This document shows positions 36,166 through 46,343 of a stretch of DNA of 64,000 nt, in pieces (positions within the stretch are counted from its first letter, which is position 1; the number at the start of each line of letters is the position of its first letter). A program made the translations under genes and the position numbers. Below the pieces are notes generated by a model, which was not told the origin of the DNA, did no database searches, and worked only from the letters and a program-made list of their open reading frames with translations. The stretch comes from Acinetobacter sp. Ver3 (GTDB lineage Bacteria; Pseudomonadota; Gammaproteobacteria; Pseudomonadales; Moraxellaceae). The stretch lies in assembly GCF_000632455.1 (NCBI RefSeq), contig NZ_JFYL01000006.1:1-64000 (forward strand), in the 5' to 3' direction.

Positions 36166-38211
36166 TTAAACATACGCATATCTAGGTGCTTCTGGTAACC
36201 ATCGTTTAAGAAGAGCATCCGCTTGATGTGGGTAATCTTTTAAAATTTGAGTCGCGACATAGTGCGCTTGAGTTAACAGATGGTCATCACGTTCCAATTT
36301 AGCCACGCGAAAGCCCATGTCTCCAGTTTGTTTCGTTCCTAACAGTTCGCCTGGGCCACGGATTTCCAAATCTTTTTCTGCTATTAAAAAGCCATCATTG
36401 GTTTCACGCATAATGCGTAAACGCTCTTGTCCATTCTGCGATAAAGGACTTTTATACAATAATGCGCAAAAACTTGCTTTAGCACCTCGACCCACACGCC
36501 CCCTTAATTGATGTAGTTGAGATAGACCCAGTCGCTCCGCATTTTCAATGACCATGATGGATGCATTTGGTACATCCACTCCAACTTCGATCACGGTTGT
36601 TGCGATCAGTAGTTGTAATTGATTGTCTTTGAACTGTTGCATGACAGCTTGTTTTTCATCAGCTTTCATTTTGCCATGAACCAAACCAATATTGAGGTGC
36701 GGAAAGCGTTCTTTAATCTCCTGATAAGTCGCTTCAGCAGCTTGGGCATCTAACGTCTCTGATTGTTCCACTAATGTACAGACCCAATAAGCCTGCTTAC
36801 CTTCAGCGCAGTTTGTCGCAATACGCTGCAGGACCTCTTCACGACGATCGAGTGGAATAGTGACTGTTTGGATTGGAGTACGCCCTGGGGGTAACTCATC
36901 AATCACAGAAGTATCTAAATCGCCGTACGCTGACATTGCTAACGTACGTGGGATAGGCGTGGCGGTCATTACTAACTGATGTGGTGTCGTATCCTGTACC
37001 CCTTTATTTCGTAATGCTAGACGCTGGTCAACTCCAAACCGATGCTGTTCATCAATGATGACAAGACCCAATTTATGAAACTGGACGTTATCCTGAAATA
37101 GTGCATGAGTGCCGACGACCAATTGGGCAGAGCCTTCTCTAATCTGCTGTTCTGCAGCAGCGCGTGCTTTCCCTTTTTGTTTGCCTGATAACCAAGAAAC
37201 TTGGATGCCGAGTGGTTCGAACCATTTTTTAAAATTTAAATAATGTTGTTCTGCGAGGATTTCAGTCGGTGCCATAAGAGCAACTTGCCATCCCTCTTCG
37301 AGTGGATGACATGCCGCAATGCCTGCTACTAAGGTTTTGCCTGCACCTACATCACCTTGCACTAGTCTGAGCATCGGTTTGTTTTGTTTAAGATCTTTCA
37401 CAATTTCATTTGAAACACGTTTTTGAGCATTCGTCATTTCAAAGGGAAGTATGGAGAGAAGTTGTTTGGCAAATGTTCGACTGGCTGAAAATGCAGGTGC
37501 GGAGATCTGCTGAATGTATGCACGACGAGTCAATAAACTAATTTGATGACTGACTAATTCTTCAAAGATGAGACGTTGCTGCGCAGGATGCTGTCCTTCA
37601 GCCAGTTGCAACATATTGGCATCGGTGGGAGGGTGATGAATATATTCTAGTGCTTCTTTTAAAGCATACCCATTGGTAAATTTTGCAGGAATCAGTTCTG
37701 GTAAATCATGGGCATGTTGTGCTAAAGCTTGTTTAATATATTCGCGCAGTTTAGGTTGAGTGAGTCCTTCCGTTGATGGGTAAATTGCGGTTAGCTGCGT
37801 TTTTGGAAGTGGTGTATGCTCCGTAATCAATTGAATTTCTGGGTGATACATTTCTAGGCCACGAGCACCTACTCGGACTTCACCAAACACTCTTAAACGA
37901 TTTCCAGGTTTTGCGCGATCCATCAATGCTTTATAAATATGATAAAAACGTAAGGTGACTTTTCCAAAATCATCTTGTAATAATATTGCCATGGATTTGC
38001 GTTTACCGGGCGGCATATCCATTGATGCGACAGTGCCTTCAAGTAAATAGCTTCGACCTACTTGAAGGTGATTCATGTGCACAATAGTACTGCGATCTTC
38101 ATAATCTCGAGGCAGATGAAACAAAAGATCATCCGTATTCCAGATATTTAATTTTTCGAGTAAAGCGGCAGCGGCGTTTCCTACACCTTGCAACTGATGG
38201 ACTGCAGTCAT
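36166..38211 (-). CDS. recG: ATP-dependent DNA helicase RecG
   Basis: A 681-residue branch-migration helicase that processes stalled forks, Holliday junctions and R-loops. The N-terminal wedge/OB domain is at about 1-170 (GVGNAAAALLEKL, LLFHLPRDYEDRS). The helicase core follows: Walker A QGDVGAGKT, MAPTEILAEQH, the DEQHRFG Walker B, TATPIPRTLA, and the C-terminal-lobe motifs VHGKMKADEK, VIEVGVDVPNA and QLRGRVGRG. Full length. Divergent from the SDR gene by 53 bases. Confidence 0.95.
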   Translation of the reverse strand: MTAVHQLQGVGNAAAALLEKLNIWNTDDLLFHLPRDYEDRSTIVHMNHLQVGRSYLLEGTVASMDMPPGKRKSMAILLQDDFGKVTLRFYHIYKALMDRAKPGNRLRVFGEVRVGARGLEMYHPEIQLITEHTPLPKTQLTAIYPSTEGLTQPKLREYIKQALAQHAHDLPELIPAKFTNGYALKEALEYIHHPPTDANMLQLAEGQHPAQQRLIFEELVSHQISLLTRRAYIQQISAPAFSASRTFAKQLLSILPFEMTNAQKRVSNEIVKDLKQNKPMLRLVQGDVGAGKTLVAGIAACHPLEEGWQVALMAPTEILAEQHYLNFKKWFEPLGIQVSWLSGKQKGKARAAAEQQIREGSAQLVVGTHALFQDNVQFHKLGLVIIDEQHRFGVDQRLALRNKGVQDTTPHQLVMTATPIPRTLAMSAYGDLDTSVIDELPPGRTPIQTVTIPLDRREEVLQRIATNCAEGKQAYWVCTLVEQSETLDAQAAEATYQEIKERFPHLNIGLVHGKMKADEKQAVMQQFKDNQLQLLIATTVIEVGVDVPNASIMVIENAERLGLSQLHQLRGRVGRGAKASFCALLYKSPLSQNGQERLRIMRETNDGFLIAEKDLEIRGPGELLGTKQTGDMGFRVAKLERDDHLLTQAHYVATQILKDYPHQADALLKRWLPEAPRYAYV

Positions 38212-38264
38212 GTCCCCTCAACTTTGCTTAAATTGAATTTATAACACTAGAGAATAGGTCTTAC

Positions 38265-39062
38265 ATGCATATTCTATTTATCGGTTATGGTAAAACATCG
38301 CAACATGTTGCTAAACAATTATTTCAACAAGGACATCAAATTACCACAGTCAGTTTAAGCAGGAAAGATCAAGCAGGTGCTATGCATCTTCAACAAGATA
38401 TACACCAACTTGATTTATCGAAATTGTCGCCTATTGATGCAGTATACGTGTTGATTGCACCCAAAGACCCATCACTAAACGGGTATAAAGCAGCTTTCAT
38501 AGATGCGATTCCACATATGAGAAATCAGCTGGCACTGCATCCTATCCAAAAGATTATTGTTGTCTCATCGACACGCGTTTACGGACAAGATCAAGGGGAG
38601 GAGATTGATGACCAAACAGAGATCAATCCGCAAGATGAGAAAGCATTAGTGTTAGCCACAATGGAGAAGCTTTGGCAAGAAGCCTTTCCACAGCAATGTA
38701 TCATTGTGAGACCCACTGGTATTTATGGCGTATCCGTGAAGAGAATGATGCAGCTTGCTCAAAATACAATGGACTATCCCAATGTGCATTGGTCGAATCG
38801 AATTCATATCGAAGATTTAGCGGGTTTTCTTGTCCATTTACTTCACGTGGAACATCCAGAAAAAACTTATATTTGTAGTAATAATCAACCCATTCCATTA
38901 CATGAAATTATTCTGTGGTTCCAAAAGCAGTTAAACATCCCTTCATTAAAATTATTGAGTGAGGCACAGCGTGGAAAGAAAATTTATGCCTCTCGAATGT
39001 TAAGCACTGGTTTTAAATTGAAACATGCTCAATTTTTTAAGGATTATCGAGAACTCATTTAG
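38265..39062 (+). CDS. NAD(P)-dependent epimerase/dehydratase-like (SDR, YeeZ-like)
   Basis: A 265-residue extended-SDR protein. The nucleotide-binding start is unusual: LFIGYGKTSQHVAKQL instead of the classic GxxGxxG. Then come VVSSTRVYGQD, where the Ser and Tyr of the active-site triad are present but separated differently, and IVRPTGIYG. This matches the YeeZ group of atypical SDRs with unknown substrate. It shares a divergent promoter region with recG. Confidence 0.8.
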   Translation: MHILFIGYGKTSQHVAKQLFQQGHQITTVSLSRKDQAGAMHLQQDIHQLDLSKLSPIDAVYVLIAPKDPSLNGYKAAFIDAIPHMRNQLALHPIQKIIVVSSTRVYGQDQGEEIDDQTEINPQDEKALVLATMEKLWQEAFPQQCIIVRPTGIYGVSVKRMMQLAQNTMDYPNVHWSNRIHIEDLAGFLVHLLHVEHPEKTYICSNNQPIPLHEIILWFQKQLNIPSLKLLSEAQRGKKIYASRMLSTGFKLKHAQFFKDYRELI

Positions 39063-39069
39063 GCATAAA

Positions 39070-39093
39070 AAAACCCTCACTGGGGAGGGTTTT
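39070..39093. terminator. bidirectional terminator
   Basis: A perfect 9-bp stem, 39070-39078 with 39085-39093, has a six-base loop, with flanking A and T tracts between convergent SDR and plsB genes. Confidence 0.85.
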
Positions 39094-39098
39094 AGATA

Positions 39099-41672
39099 CT
39101 ATTTTTTCTTGCGTTTTAAGCGTTTTTTGGCTTGTTGATCAGCAACTGCATCCAAAGCTTCTTTGAGCTCTTCATCGTTAAATGAAGTGATATGTTGCAA
39201 CATTTGTAAGGTTACATCATCTAGTACCAAGTTGGCATATTGAGCAACCTCTTTGAATTGTGCATCAAAGACTATTGCGCCTTCTTCGTTATTACTGATA
39301 TAGCCTTGTTGAGTCAGAACTTTGATAAAACTTTGGAAGAGCGCTTTATCAAAGAATTCAGGTGAGTTGAACTCATAAAGTACAGATAAACGCTGACCTA
39401 ATAGATGGCTTAAATCTTCGACCTGCTTGGTCGTAATATTTCCAGAGCCACGTTGAGTAATTAGGGCAAGTGTCATGTAGTAGCGTTCAATACTTTGCTT
39501 CACTGGAGCAGCAAGCACGACTAACTGATTGTGTTGTTCAGAGTTAGGTGCAGGGCTACATAAATTTCCATGTTCATCAATCGTAATCAACTGTGCTTCT
39601 ACCAGACCTTGAACATAGTTACAGATCTGTTCTTTAAGCTCATCCGTATTCCACTTAAGGAAAAGTTCAGCTTTCAAGAATGGATAAAGTGTACGAATGA
39701 CATTAATCAAATCGCCCTGTGAAATTTTACCATTGTGCTCGACCATCGCAGCAATCAGTGATGGCAAGACATAAGCATGCAAAATATTATTGCGGAAATA
39801 TGTCAGTAATACTGCTTGACCATCTTCAATCGCAATAATATCGCCAAGGACATGTTTTACACGCTTAATCAACTTGAGTTTTAAACCATAAGCAATGATT
39901 TCTTTACCAGACAGTGGTGTGATTTGAACTCGATGATCATAAGGTAAAGCTGTTAGAAGATTTCGATAGGTATCTAACTGTTTAATACAAATCTCTTCAT
40001 CAAGCGTGTGCTTGGAAGTCGATAAAAGAATAAGTGACAATAACGAAACTGGGTTGATAACAGCAGCACGGTTAATATTTTCAAGAATTGCATTTGCTGA
40101 GGTGTTGACTGCATCAGAAACTTCTTGAGGAATCGGGTCATCATTCTTCTCAATTTTGATATGTTCAGCACCATGCTGTTTCAAAATCTCATCAAGGAAG
40201 ACGGGTTCACCAAAGTTTACGTGTACTTTACCGAAGATGCGTTCAATCTTTCTTAAGGTTTGTAAAATACCAAAGATAGATTCGGCCTCTTTAGGCTTAC
40301 CATTCATTTCACCGACGTAAGTTGCACCTTCCATCAGGCGTTCATAACCAAAATAGGTCGGGACAAATACAATAGGTTTAGCACGACCACGCAAATGACT
40401 ATGCACAGTCATTGCCAACATACCTGTTTTCGGCGGTAATAAACGTCCAGTACGTGAACGTCCACCTTCAATAAAGTATTCTAATGGCGTGTTTCGCGAT
40501 AGGATACTGTATAGATATTCTTTGAATACAGTGGTGTATAACGCATTTCCACGGAAGGTTCGACGTATAAAAAATGCACCGCCACCACGTAAAAGCTGAC
40601 CAACGAATGGCATATTCAGGTTATCACCTGCAGCAATGTACGGTACCATCATCCCACGCTTATAAATCACATAAGAGAGTAATAGGTAGTCAATATGGCT
40701 ACGATGACAAGGTGTATAAATAATTTCGTAGTCTTTCGCTAATTCACGAACTGTATTGAAATTATGTACTTCTACGCCGTCATAGAGTTGAGTCCAAAGA
40801 CGCGTCAGGGCTTGTTCTGCAAAACGTACTGTTGCATGAGAATAGTCTGATGCAATTTCATTCACGTAGCCGATCGCACGGCGCTCAGCTTCAATCAAAC
40901 TGATTTTAGAGCGAATACTTTCTTTGCGAATTCCGTCCTGAACATCTTGAGATTTAATCAATGATTGCATCACGTTTCGACGATCTGACAAATCTGGACC
41001 TAATACAACTTCACGCTGACGATCTAGATAATCATTGAGTTGATTGACGATATATGTTGCAGGAGACAAGTTTGGATGTGTTACACGTGCGTAATCTACC
41101 AATTCGCGCAGTGATTTTGGTTCATGAAATTCAAGAAAAGATTGGCGACCATGTAAACCAATATTCATCAGTTGTTTAACAGTACTTGGCGTTGCCCAAG
41201 TGTCCGTAAATAGCAATTTAAATAATGAATCTTCTTTGTCCGGTGAGCGGCCCCACAATACAGTCACAGGTATAAGTTCAATGTCAGTATCTGGATGCTT
41301 ATCCAATATCTCGATCAATCTGAGGAGACGAGGTGGAAATGCATGGGGTGGCGGATTAAGTAAGTTTGTTTCATCTTGGTGTTGTAAAAATAATACAGCA
41401 GCTTTCTCTTTATGGTCCCCGATCATGAGTGGGTCAAGTGCTGGCGCGAGATTTAATCGACGAGTTTCGCCGTCAACCACTAACGCATTACTACGCGAGT
41501 AATTTTGTAATACATAGCACACCACTTTTTTGTGAGTCGTATTATTTTCAGTGGGTGGTGTTGAAGGTTGGGTTTCAGTAGGAACCTCTCCAAGAACATG
41601 CGGTGTTACTACGAGGTCAAGCAACTTACTGGAAAGTCGACGATACATTTGACCAAAGCCATTCTTGGACAT
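39099..41672 (-). CDS. plsB: glycerol-3-phosphate 1-O-acyltransferase
   Basis: Catalyses the first acylation of glycerol 3-phosphate in phospholipid synthesis at the inner membrane. It is 857 residues from ATG 41672, which is preceded by TAGGAG at an ideal distance; a longer frame to 41720 has no support. The acyltransferase blocks are intact: CHRSHIDYLLL (HX4D), GGGAFFIRRTF, FIEGGRSRTG and PIVFVPTYFGYERL. The lysine-rich end (AKKRLKRKKK) is typical. Full length for the PlsB family. Confidence 0.94.
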   Translation of the reverse strand: MSKNGFGQMYRRLSSKLLDLVVTPHVLGEVPTETQPSTPPTENNTTHKKVVCYVLQNYSRSNALVVDGETRRLNLAPALDPLMIGDHKEKAAVLFLQHQDETNLLNPPPHAFPPRLLRLIEILDKHPDTDIELIPVTVLWGRSPDKEDSLFKLLFTDTWATPSTVKQLMNIGLHGRQSFLEFHEPKSLRELVDYARVTHPNLSPATYIVNQLNDYLDRQREVVLGPDLSDRRNVMQSLIKSQDVQDGIRKESIRSKISLIEAERRAIGYVNEIASDYSHATVRFAEQALTRLWTQLYDGVEVHNFNTVRELAKDYEIIYTPCHRSHIDYLLLSYVIYKRGMMVPYIAAGDNLNMPFVGQLLRGGGAFFIRRTFRGNALYTTVFKEYLYSILSRNTPLEYFIEGGRSRTGRLLPPKTGMLAMTVHSHLRGRAKPIVFVPTYFGYERLMEGATYVGEMNGKPKEAESIFGILQTLRKIERIFGKVHVNFGEPVFLDEILKQHGAEHIKIEKNDDPIPQEVSDAVNTSANAILENINRAAVINPVSLLSLILLSTSKHTLDEEICIKQLDTYRNLLTALPYDHRVQITPLSGKEIIAYGLKLKLIKRVKHVLGDIIAIEDGQAVLLTYFRNNILHAYVLPSLIAAMVEHNGKISQGDLINVIRTLYPFLKAELFLKWNTDELKEQICNYVQGLVEAQLITIDEHGNLCSPAPNSEQHNQLVVLAAPVKQSIERYYMTLALITQRGSGNITTKQVEDLSHLLGQRLSVLYEFNSPEFFDKALFQSFIKVLTQQGYISNNEEGAIVFDAQFKEVAQYANLVLDDVTLQMLQHITSFNDEELKEALDAVADQQAKKRLKRKKK

Positions 41673-41861
41673 ACATACTCCTAGCCAAAGACGAATTTCG
41701 CATGACGCGAATGAAGGCAATTATTTTCTTAAATCTGTGATCAAAACAATATGTCATTTTCTAACAAAATGCACAGAATTTGGATGAATTTTCGTTAATA
41801 ATCGTATTTTTAGCCAAAATATCAAATTTGTTTTATGACAATATAGTCAAGCAAAGTCTAG

Positions 41862-41891
41862 TTGTTTACTCGGAAATTATGGCAATATAAA
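41862..41891 (+). promoter_or_regulatory. candidate tesB promoter
   Basis: TTGTTT (41862-41867) and TATAAA (41886-41891), spaced 18 bases, lie about 80 bases before the tesB start. This is a plausible sigma-70 promoter within the plsB/tesB divergent region. Confidence 0.4.
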
Positions 41892-41973
41892 GATTGAGTC
41901 ATTAAATTGGAAAATCTGTTTAAGTTCAACAGGCCCAATTTAATGTCGTAGCAATGAAATATATAGGTCCGAT

Positions 41974-42846
41974 ATGAATCAGCTCACGCAAGAACTCGTA
42001 GATTTACTCACGCTAGAAAGACTTGAAGAAAACATTTTTAGAGGCAAAAGCCAAAATTTGGTTGGCAAACGTGTCTTTGGTGGGCAAGTTCTAGGTCAAG
42101 CGTTACGTGCTGCTTCATATACAACTGATCGCCCTGCACACTCATTGCATGCATATTTCTTATTTGGTGGGGATGTTAATGCACCCATTATTTATGAAGT
42201 AGATCGAATCCGTGATGGACGTAGTTTCGTGAGTCGCCAAGTTCGTGCGATTCAACATGGCAAGACGATATTCATGTGTATGGTATCTTTTGCAGACCAA
42301 GAAGAGGGTCTCAATTATCAAGTTGCTGAACCAGAATACCCGCCAGTAGATGGGCTAAAATCTGAAGCTGAACTCAAGAAAATGATTGTCGATTTCGTAC
42401 CAGAGAATGTGCGTGCCAGCTTTATGCGTGATCGTCATGTTGAAATTAAGCCTGTAATGCCAGTCAATCCATTCCAACCACAACCTGAAGCGCCGTCTTA
42501 CGCGCACTATATTCGTACACACGATCGTTTGGCTGATGATGTAGATGAAAATGCATTACATCAGGCGATCGCTGCTTTTTATTCAGACTTTACTTTGATG
42601 ACAACTGCACTACGACCACACGGACTCAGTTATATTTCACCGAGTTTACAATGTGCCAGCATTGACCATACCATGTACTTTCATAAACCATTTCGTGTAG
42701 ATGATTGGATGCTCTATGACATGGAAGCAACGATTAGTGCAAGTTCTAGAGGATTGAACTTTGGACGAATGTGGCAAAATGGACAATTGGTCTGTAGTAC
42801 AGTGCAAGAAGGTCTAATTCGAATTCGTGAAATCGAAACGCAATAA
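41974..42846 (+). CDS. tesB: acyl-CoA thioesterase II
   Basis: A 290-residue double-hotdog thioesterase that hydrolyses medium- and long-chain acyl-CoAs. Features are RVFGGQVLGQALRAA with SLHAYFL in the first hotdog, the catalytic Asp in IDHTMYFHKPFRVDDW (the TesB-type Asp-Thr/Gln triad) and SSRGLNFGRMW in the second. AGGT precedes ATG 41974. It has its own terminator. Confidence 0.93.
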   Translation: MNQLTQELVDLLTLERLEENIFRGKSQNLVGKRVFGGQVLGQALRAASYTTDRPAHSLHAYFLFGGDVNAPIIYEVDRIRDGRSFVSRQVRAIQHGKTIFMCMVSFADQEEGLNYQVAEPEYPPVDGLKSEAELKKMIVDFVPENVRASFMRDRHVEIKPVMPVNPFQPQPEAPSYAHYIRTHDRLADDVDENALHQAIAAFYSDFTLMTTALRPHGLSYISPSLQCASIDHTMYFHKPFRVDDWMLYDMEATISASSRGLNFGRMWQNGQLVCSTVQEGLIRIREIETQ

Positions 42847-42865
42847 GATAATTGATCCATGCTTC

Positions 42866-42890
42866 AAGCCAAATCTTCAGATTTGGCTTT
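42866..42890 (+). terminator. tesB terminator
   Basis: An 11-bp perfect stem, 42866-42876 with 42879-42889, is followed by Ts. Confidence 0.85.
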
Positions 42891-43014
42891 TTAGTTCATA
42901 TTTGTATTTATAAATTATTCGTTTCGGTTGCAAAGCTAACAAGAAAAAATGATCGATTCTTGAAGTCGCTCATGGCATAGTGCGACTAATAAATCAAAAT
43001 GAAAAGCACAGGAC

Positions 43015-44268
43015 ATGAGTCTAAATACGCAAATTTTAATTGCTGCAATTTTAGGTGTGGCTTTTGGCATCTTGTTAAATGTATTCCCTGATACAGTATT
43101 TTTTAACGGAAGTTTATATGGCTTAGGGATTGCCAGTAGTATTTTTATTGGTCTACTTAAACTATTACTGATTCCTCTAATTTTTAGTTCTATTGTTGTC
43201 GGAGTTTCCAATCTGCAGACTGGTGGCCAACTTGGTAGAACTTGGAAAATTACCCTTGCTTGTTGTGTCACAACCACAACGTTGGCGCTGATTTTGGGGC
43301 TTGCGTGTGCGCATCTTTTTGAGGTCGGGAAAGGTGTAGACATCACTATTTTTCAAGAGACCATGAATCAGCATCAGACGCCTGATACTTTGACGCCCTC
43401 GAGTTTTTTTACCAACTTTATCCAAAATACACTAATAAACCCGTTTAAAGCATTTGCTGAAGGTAATGTGTTAGCCGTTGTCGTTTTTGCACTTTTAATT
43501 GGGGTGGCTCTCGTTAAAGGTGGTGAAAAATTTAAAACAGTGAAAGCGTTGAGTCAGCAATTTTTTGAAATCATGATGTTGATGATTGGTTGGGTGATGA
43601 AGCTCGCACCAATAGGGATTTTTGCGTTACTGGCAAAGTTAATCGCGACGGAGGACCTATCTGTTCTGAGTCGATTAGCAGAATTTGCAGCAGTAGTCAC
43701 GGGAACGACCATCTTTCATGGCCTAGTTGTTTTGCCTTTGTTGCTCTGGATTTTCGGGAGAATGAATCCAATTACATTTTTTAAGGGAACACGAGCAGCC
43801 TTGATTACGGCGTTTGCTACTAGCTCAAGTTCCGTAACCATGCCGCTATCAATGAAGTGTGCTCAGGAAAATTTAGGAGTAAGACCCCAGACTGCAGGAT
43901 TTGTGATCCCTCTCGGGACACAGTTGAATATGGATGGGACGGCATTGTATGAGGCTGCGGCGGCGCTGTTTATTGCGAATTTAATGGGGCTTGACTTAAC
44001 GTTAGGACAACAATTGATTGTGTGTGCGACAGCAATGATTGCATCTTTAGGGGCACCAGGTATACCTAGCGCAGGTATGGTTACCATGATTATGGTTTTA
44101 CAATCAGTTGGACTCCCGGCAGAAGCAATCGCGATATTATTGCCGATTGACCGTTTGTTAGATACCGTTAGAACAGTGGTGAATGTGCAGGGGGATATGA
44201 TGATTAGTGTTGTTGTAGATCGTTACACGAATCCTGATCATGAACCTATTGAAAAAAATACAGCTTAA
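43015..44268 (+). CDS. dicarboxylate/amino acid:cation symporter (DAACS)
   Basis: A 417-residue sodium- or proton-coupled transporter of the GltP/DctA family. Hallmarks are the serine-rich hairpin AFATSSSSVTMPLSM, the substrate-binding NMDGTALYEAAAALFIA and the ASLGAPGIPSAGMV re-entrant loop, with an RTVVNVQGD end. Eight membrane helices are expected. The substrate (glutamate, aspartate or C4-dicarboxylate) cannot be fixed by eye. Single gene with terminator. Confidence 0.92.
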   Translation: MSLNTQILIAAILGVAFGILLNVFPDTVFFNGSLYGLGIASSIFIGLLKLLLIPLIFSSIVVGVSNLQTGGQLGRTWKITLACCVTTTTLALILGLACAHLFEVGKGVDITIFQETMNQHQTPDTLTPSSFFTNFIQNTLINPFKAFAEGNVLAVVVFALLIGVALVKGGEKFKTVKALSQQFFEIMMLMIGWVMKLAPIGIFALLAKLIATEDLSVLSRLAEFAAVVTGTTIFHGLVVLPLLLWIFGRMNPITFFKGTRAALITAFATSSSSVTMPLSMKCAQENLGVRPQTAGFVIPLGTQLNMDGTALYEAAAALFIANLMGLDLTLGQQLIVCATAMIASLGAPGIPSAGMVTMIMVLQSVGLPAEAIAILLPIDRLLDTVRTVVNVQGDMMISVVVDRYTNPDHEPIEKNTA

Positions 44269-44286
44269 AAGATTAGATCAGATATA

Positions 44287-44314
44287 AAAAAAGCAGGGAT
44301 CACCCTGCTTTTTT
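44287..44314. terminator. bidirectional terminator
   Basis: A perfect 12-bp stem, 44287-44298 with 44303-44314, has an ATCA loop and lies between convergent genes. Confidence 0.88.
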
Positions 44315-44324
44315 ATTGAATACA

Positions 44325-45269
44325 TTATGCAACTTTCAGTGCTGCACGTTCCGCTGCTGGTGACTGATTTAGATAGTTGATCGCATCTTCAGTTTTTGCT
44401 TCATGAACAGGGTCATACCAAGGCATTAAATAGCCGAGTTGTTGAGAAACAAGCCAGAATGGGTGAGGAAGTAAACCATTGTCTTTTTGGGCAATTCGTG
44501 CCCATTCACGCCAAATCCAAGGTTTGTAAACAGCTGGTTTAATTGATTTAAAGCGAGGGTCTTGACCCATAATATGAGCAGCACCATCAACCCATAAACC
44601 TAATACAGCAGCAATCACAACTACACTTTGATAATAGCGAGAAATATAACCACCGCCAAGATGACGATATAAGTCAAATGCAACGGTACGGTGTTCAATT
44701 TCCTCAGCACCATGCCATTTTACGAGATCGAGCATATTGGCATCAGCACCCAATTCTCCCCATTTTTTGTTGTACAAGGCATATTTGCCGAGGACACAAG
44801 TCATATGTTCAACAGTAGCAATAATACCTAATCTAAATAAATCCCACTGATGATCTAAGGCTTTTGGGACGTTTAGACCTAAAGGTTTATCCGCTAAAAG
44901 TTTTCCAAAAAGAAAGTCCATGATATCGAGGTTACGTTGAATATCGATATGACGTGCGCTGAGATATTCTTTATTTGCTGAATTATGTGCTTGAGCGTGC
45001 ATCGCTTCTTGGCGAATAAAAGCTTTCACATCTTCTGCAAGTTTTTCATCAGTAATTTTGGGTAATACTTTGTTGTACAGACGACAAAACCAAAATTCGC
45101 CTGCTGGTAAGATATTGTTAATTTCATTGATAAAATAACTAACGAAAGGCTGATTTGGAACCCAATCTACTGGTGTATCCGCCCACTCAAATTTAACTTT
45201 ACGAGGTTTGATGTGATACTCAATAGAAGATCCAATCTTACTATTTCTTAATCGAGACAATAATTTCAT
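44325..45269 (-). CDS. metal-dependent hydrolase family protein (PF10118, ferritin-like)
   Basis: A 314-residue protein from ATG 45269, preceded by CAGGAAAG. The family is called predicted metal-dependent hydrolase, but the helical E/EXXH pattern resembles diiron ferritin-like enzymes: a Glu in AGEFWFCRL, QEAMHAQAH, ATVEHMTC and AEEIEHRTVAFD. A hydrophobic stretch near 215-235 suggests membrane contact. The substrate is unknown. An upstream in-frame Met at 45302 lacks a ribosome-binding site. Confidence 0.8.
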   Translation of the reverse strand: MKLLSRLRNSKIGSSIEYHIKPRKVKFEWADTPVDWVPNQPFVSYFINEINNILPAGEFWFCRLYNKVLPKITDEKLAEDVKAFIRQEAMHAQAHNSANKEYLSARHIDIQRNLDIMDFLFGKLLADKPLGLNVPKALDHQWDLFRLGIIATVEHMTCVLGKYALYNKKWGELGADANMLDLVKWHGAEEIEHRTVAFDLYRHLGGGYISRYYQSVVVIAAVLGLWVDGAAHIMGQDPRFKSIKPAVYKPWIWREWARIAQKDNGLLPHPFWLVSQQLGYLMPWYDPVHEAKTEDAINYLNQSPAAERAALKVA

Positions 45270-45402
45270 CACACTTTCCTGAATTTTTGTTGTGATTATC
45301 ATTTTTCAGTATAAAAAAATGCCCTCAAATAACCTTAGCATTTGAGGACATTGATGTATCAATTAGTGAATGTAATGATTTAACCATTCAGTAGGGTAGA
45401 TA

Positions 45403-46257
45403 CTATTCGGCTTTGTTGGATTCTAGTTCGGTTGTTTCGCTTGGTGATTCATCATCTTGTTGAATATCATGATCAAAATCTTCATCGATGTCTGATTCAC
45501 TTACTTCAGGAATTGCACTTAGATCAAATCCGTTAGGTTGCTCAAGCGTAAAATTTAAACGACCAGCAATAACGCTTGCGAGTTCTTCAAGACCTTGCTT
45601 ATTGAGGGATGAGAACAATTGGATAGAGAAGTTAAGCTTCATTTTCTTTAATTGAGCTTTGACTTCTTGCAATGCTTTAGAAGCTGGACCACGATTTAAC
45701 TTATCTGATTTTGTTAATAAAACATGGACAAATAATTTACGTGAATAAGCCCATTCTAACATCATGACATCGAAATGTTGTAAAGGGTGTCGTATGTCCA
45801 TTAACAATACAAGCCCTTGTAAACTTTCACGATGAATGAGGTAGTTTTCAAGCTCTTTTTGCCAAACGATTTTCATGCTTTCAGGTACAGCAGCATAGCC
45901 ATATCCAGGAAGATCAACTAATCTTTGTTCGGCATTGCCCATGCTAAAAAAGTTAATCATTTGTGTGCGACCAGGTTTTTTAGACGCACGTGCAAGTTGT
46001 TTTTGATTAGTTAATGCATTAATCGCACTCGATTTACCAGCATTCGAACGACCTGCAAAAGCAATCTCATAACCTGTGTCTTCTACACATAAATTCAGTT
46101 TTGGTGCACTCATTAAGAATTCGGCTTTGCGCAACCAGTTGAGCGCTTGAACCGAATATTCAGTAATCGCTGGATCGGCTTTTTTCTCATAGCTGATCTT
46201 TTGCTTTGGGGCATTTGACGCCTTACTGTTTTTCGACTTTCCTCTGCTGTGATGCAT
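45403..46257 (-). CDS. engB: ribosome biogenesis GTPase YsxC/EngB
   Basis: An essential GTPase assisting 50S subunit assembly. G1 is GRSNAGKSSAIN, G2 is near KPGRTQMINFF, G3 is DLPGYGYA and G4 is TKSDKL. At 284 residues it is longer than E. coli YihA (about 210): it has a lysine-rich N-terminal extension (about 1-45) and a roughly 50-residue acidic C-terminal tail (ESDIDEDFDHDIQQDDE), which are likely disordered and genus-specific. Confidence 0.92.
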   Translation of the reverse strand: MHHSRGKSKNSKASNAPKQKISYEKKADPAITEYSVQALNWLRKAEFLMSAPKLNLCVEDTGYEIAFAGRSNAGKSSAINALTNQKQLARASKKPGRTQMINFFSMGNAEQRLVDLPGYGYAAVPESMKIVWQKELENYLIHRESLQGLVLLMDIRHPLQHFDVMMLEWAYSRKLFVHVLLTKSDKLNRGPASKALQEVKAQLKKMKLNFSIQLFSSLNKQGLEELASVIAGRLNFTLEQPNGFDLSAIPEVSESDIDEDFDHDIQQDDESPSETTELESNKAE

Positions 46258-46343
46258 AGCTCAACTTCAATAACTCAATTTACAATCAGCTATTATAAAG
46301 GAAGTCGCGCATGCAAGCGAATACTCAATCGAATTGAGTCAAT

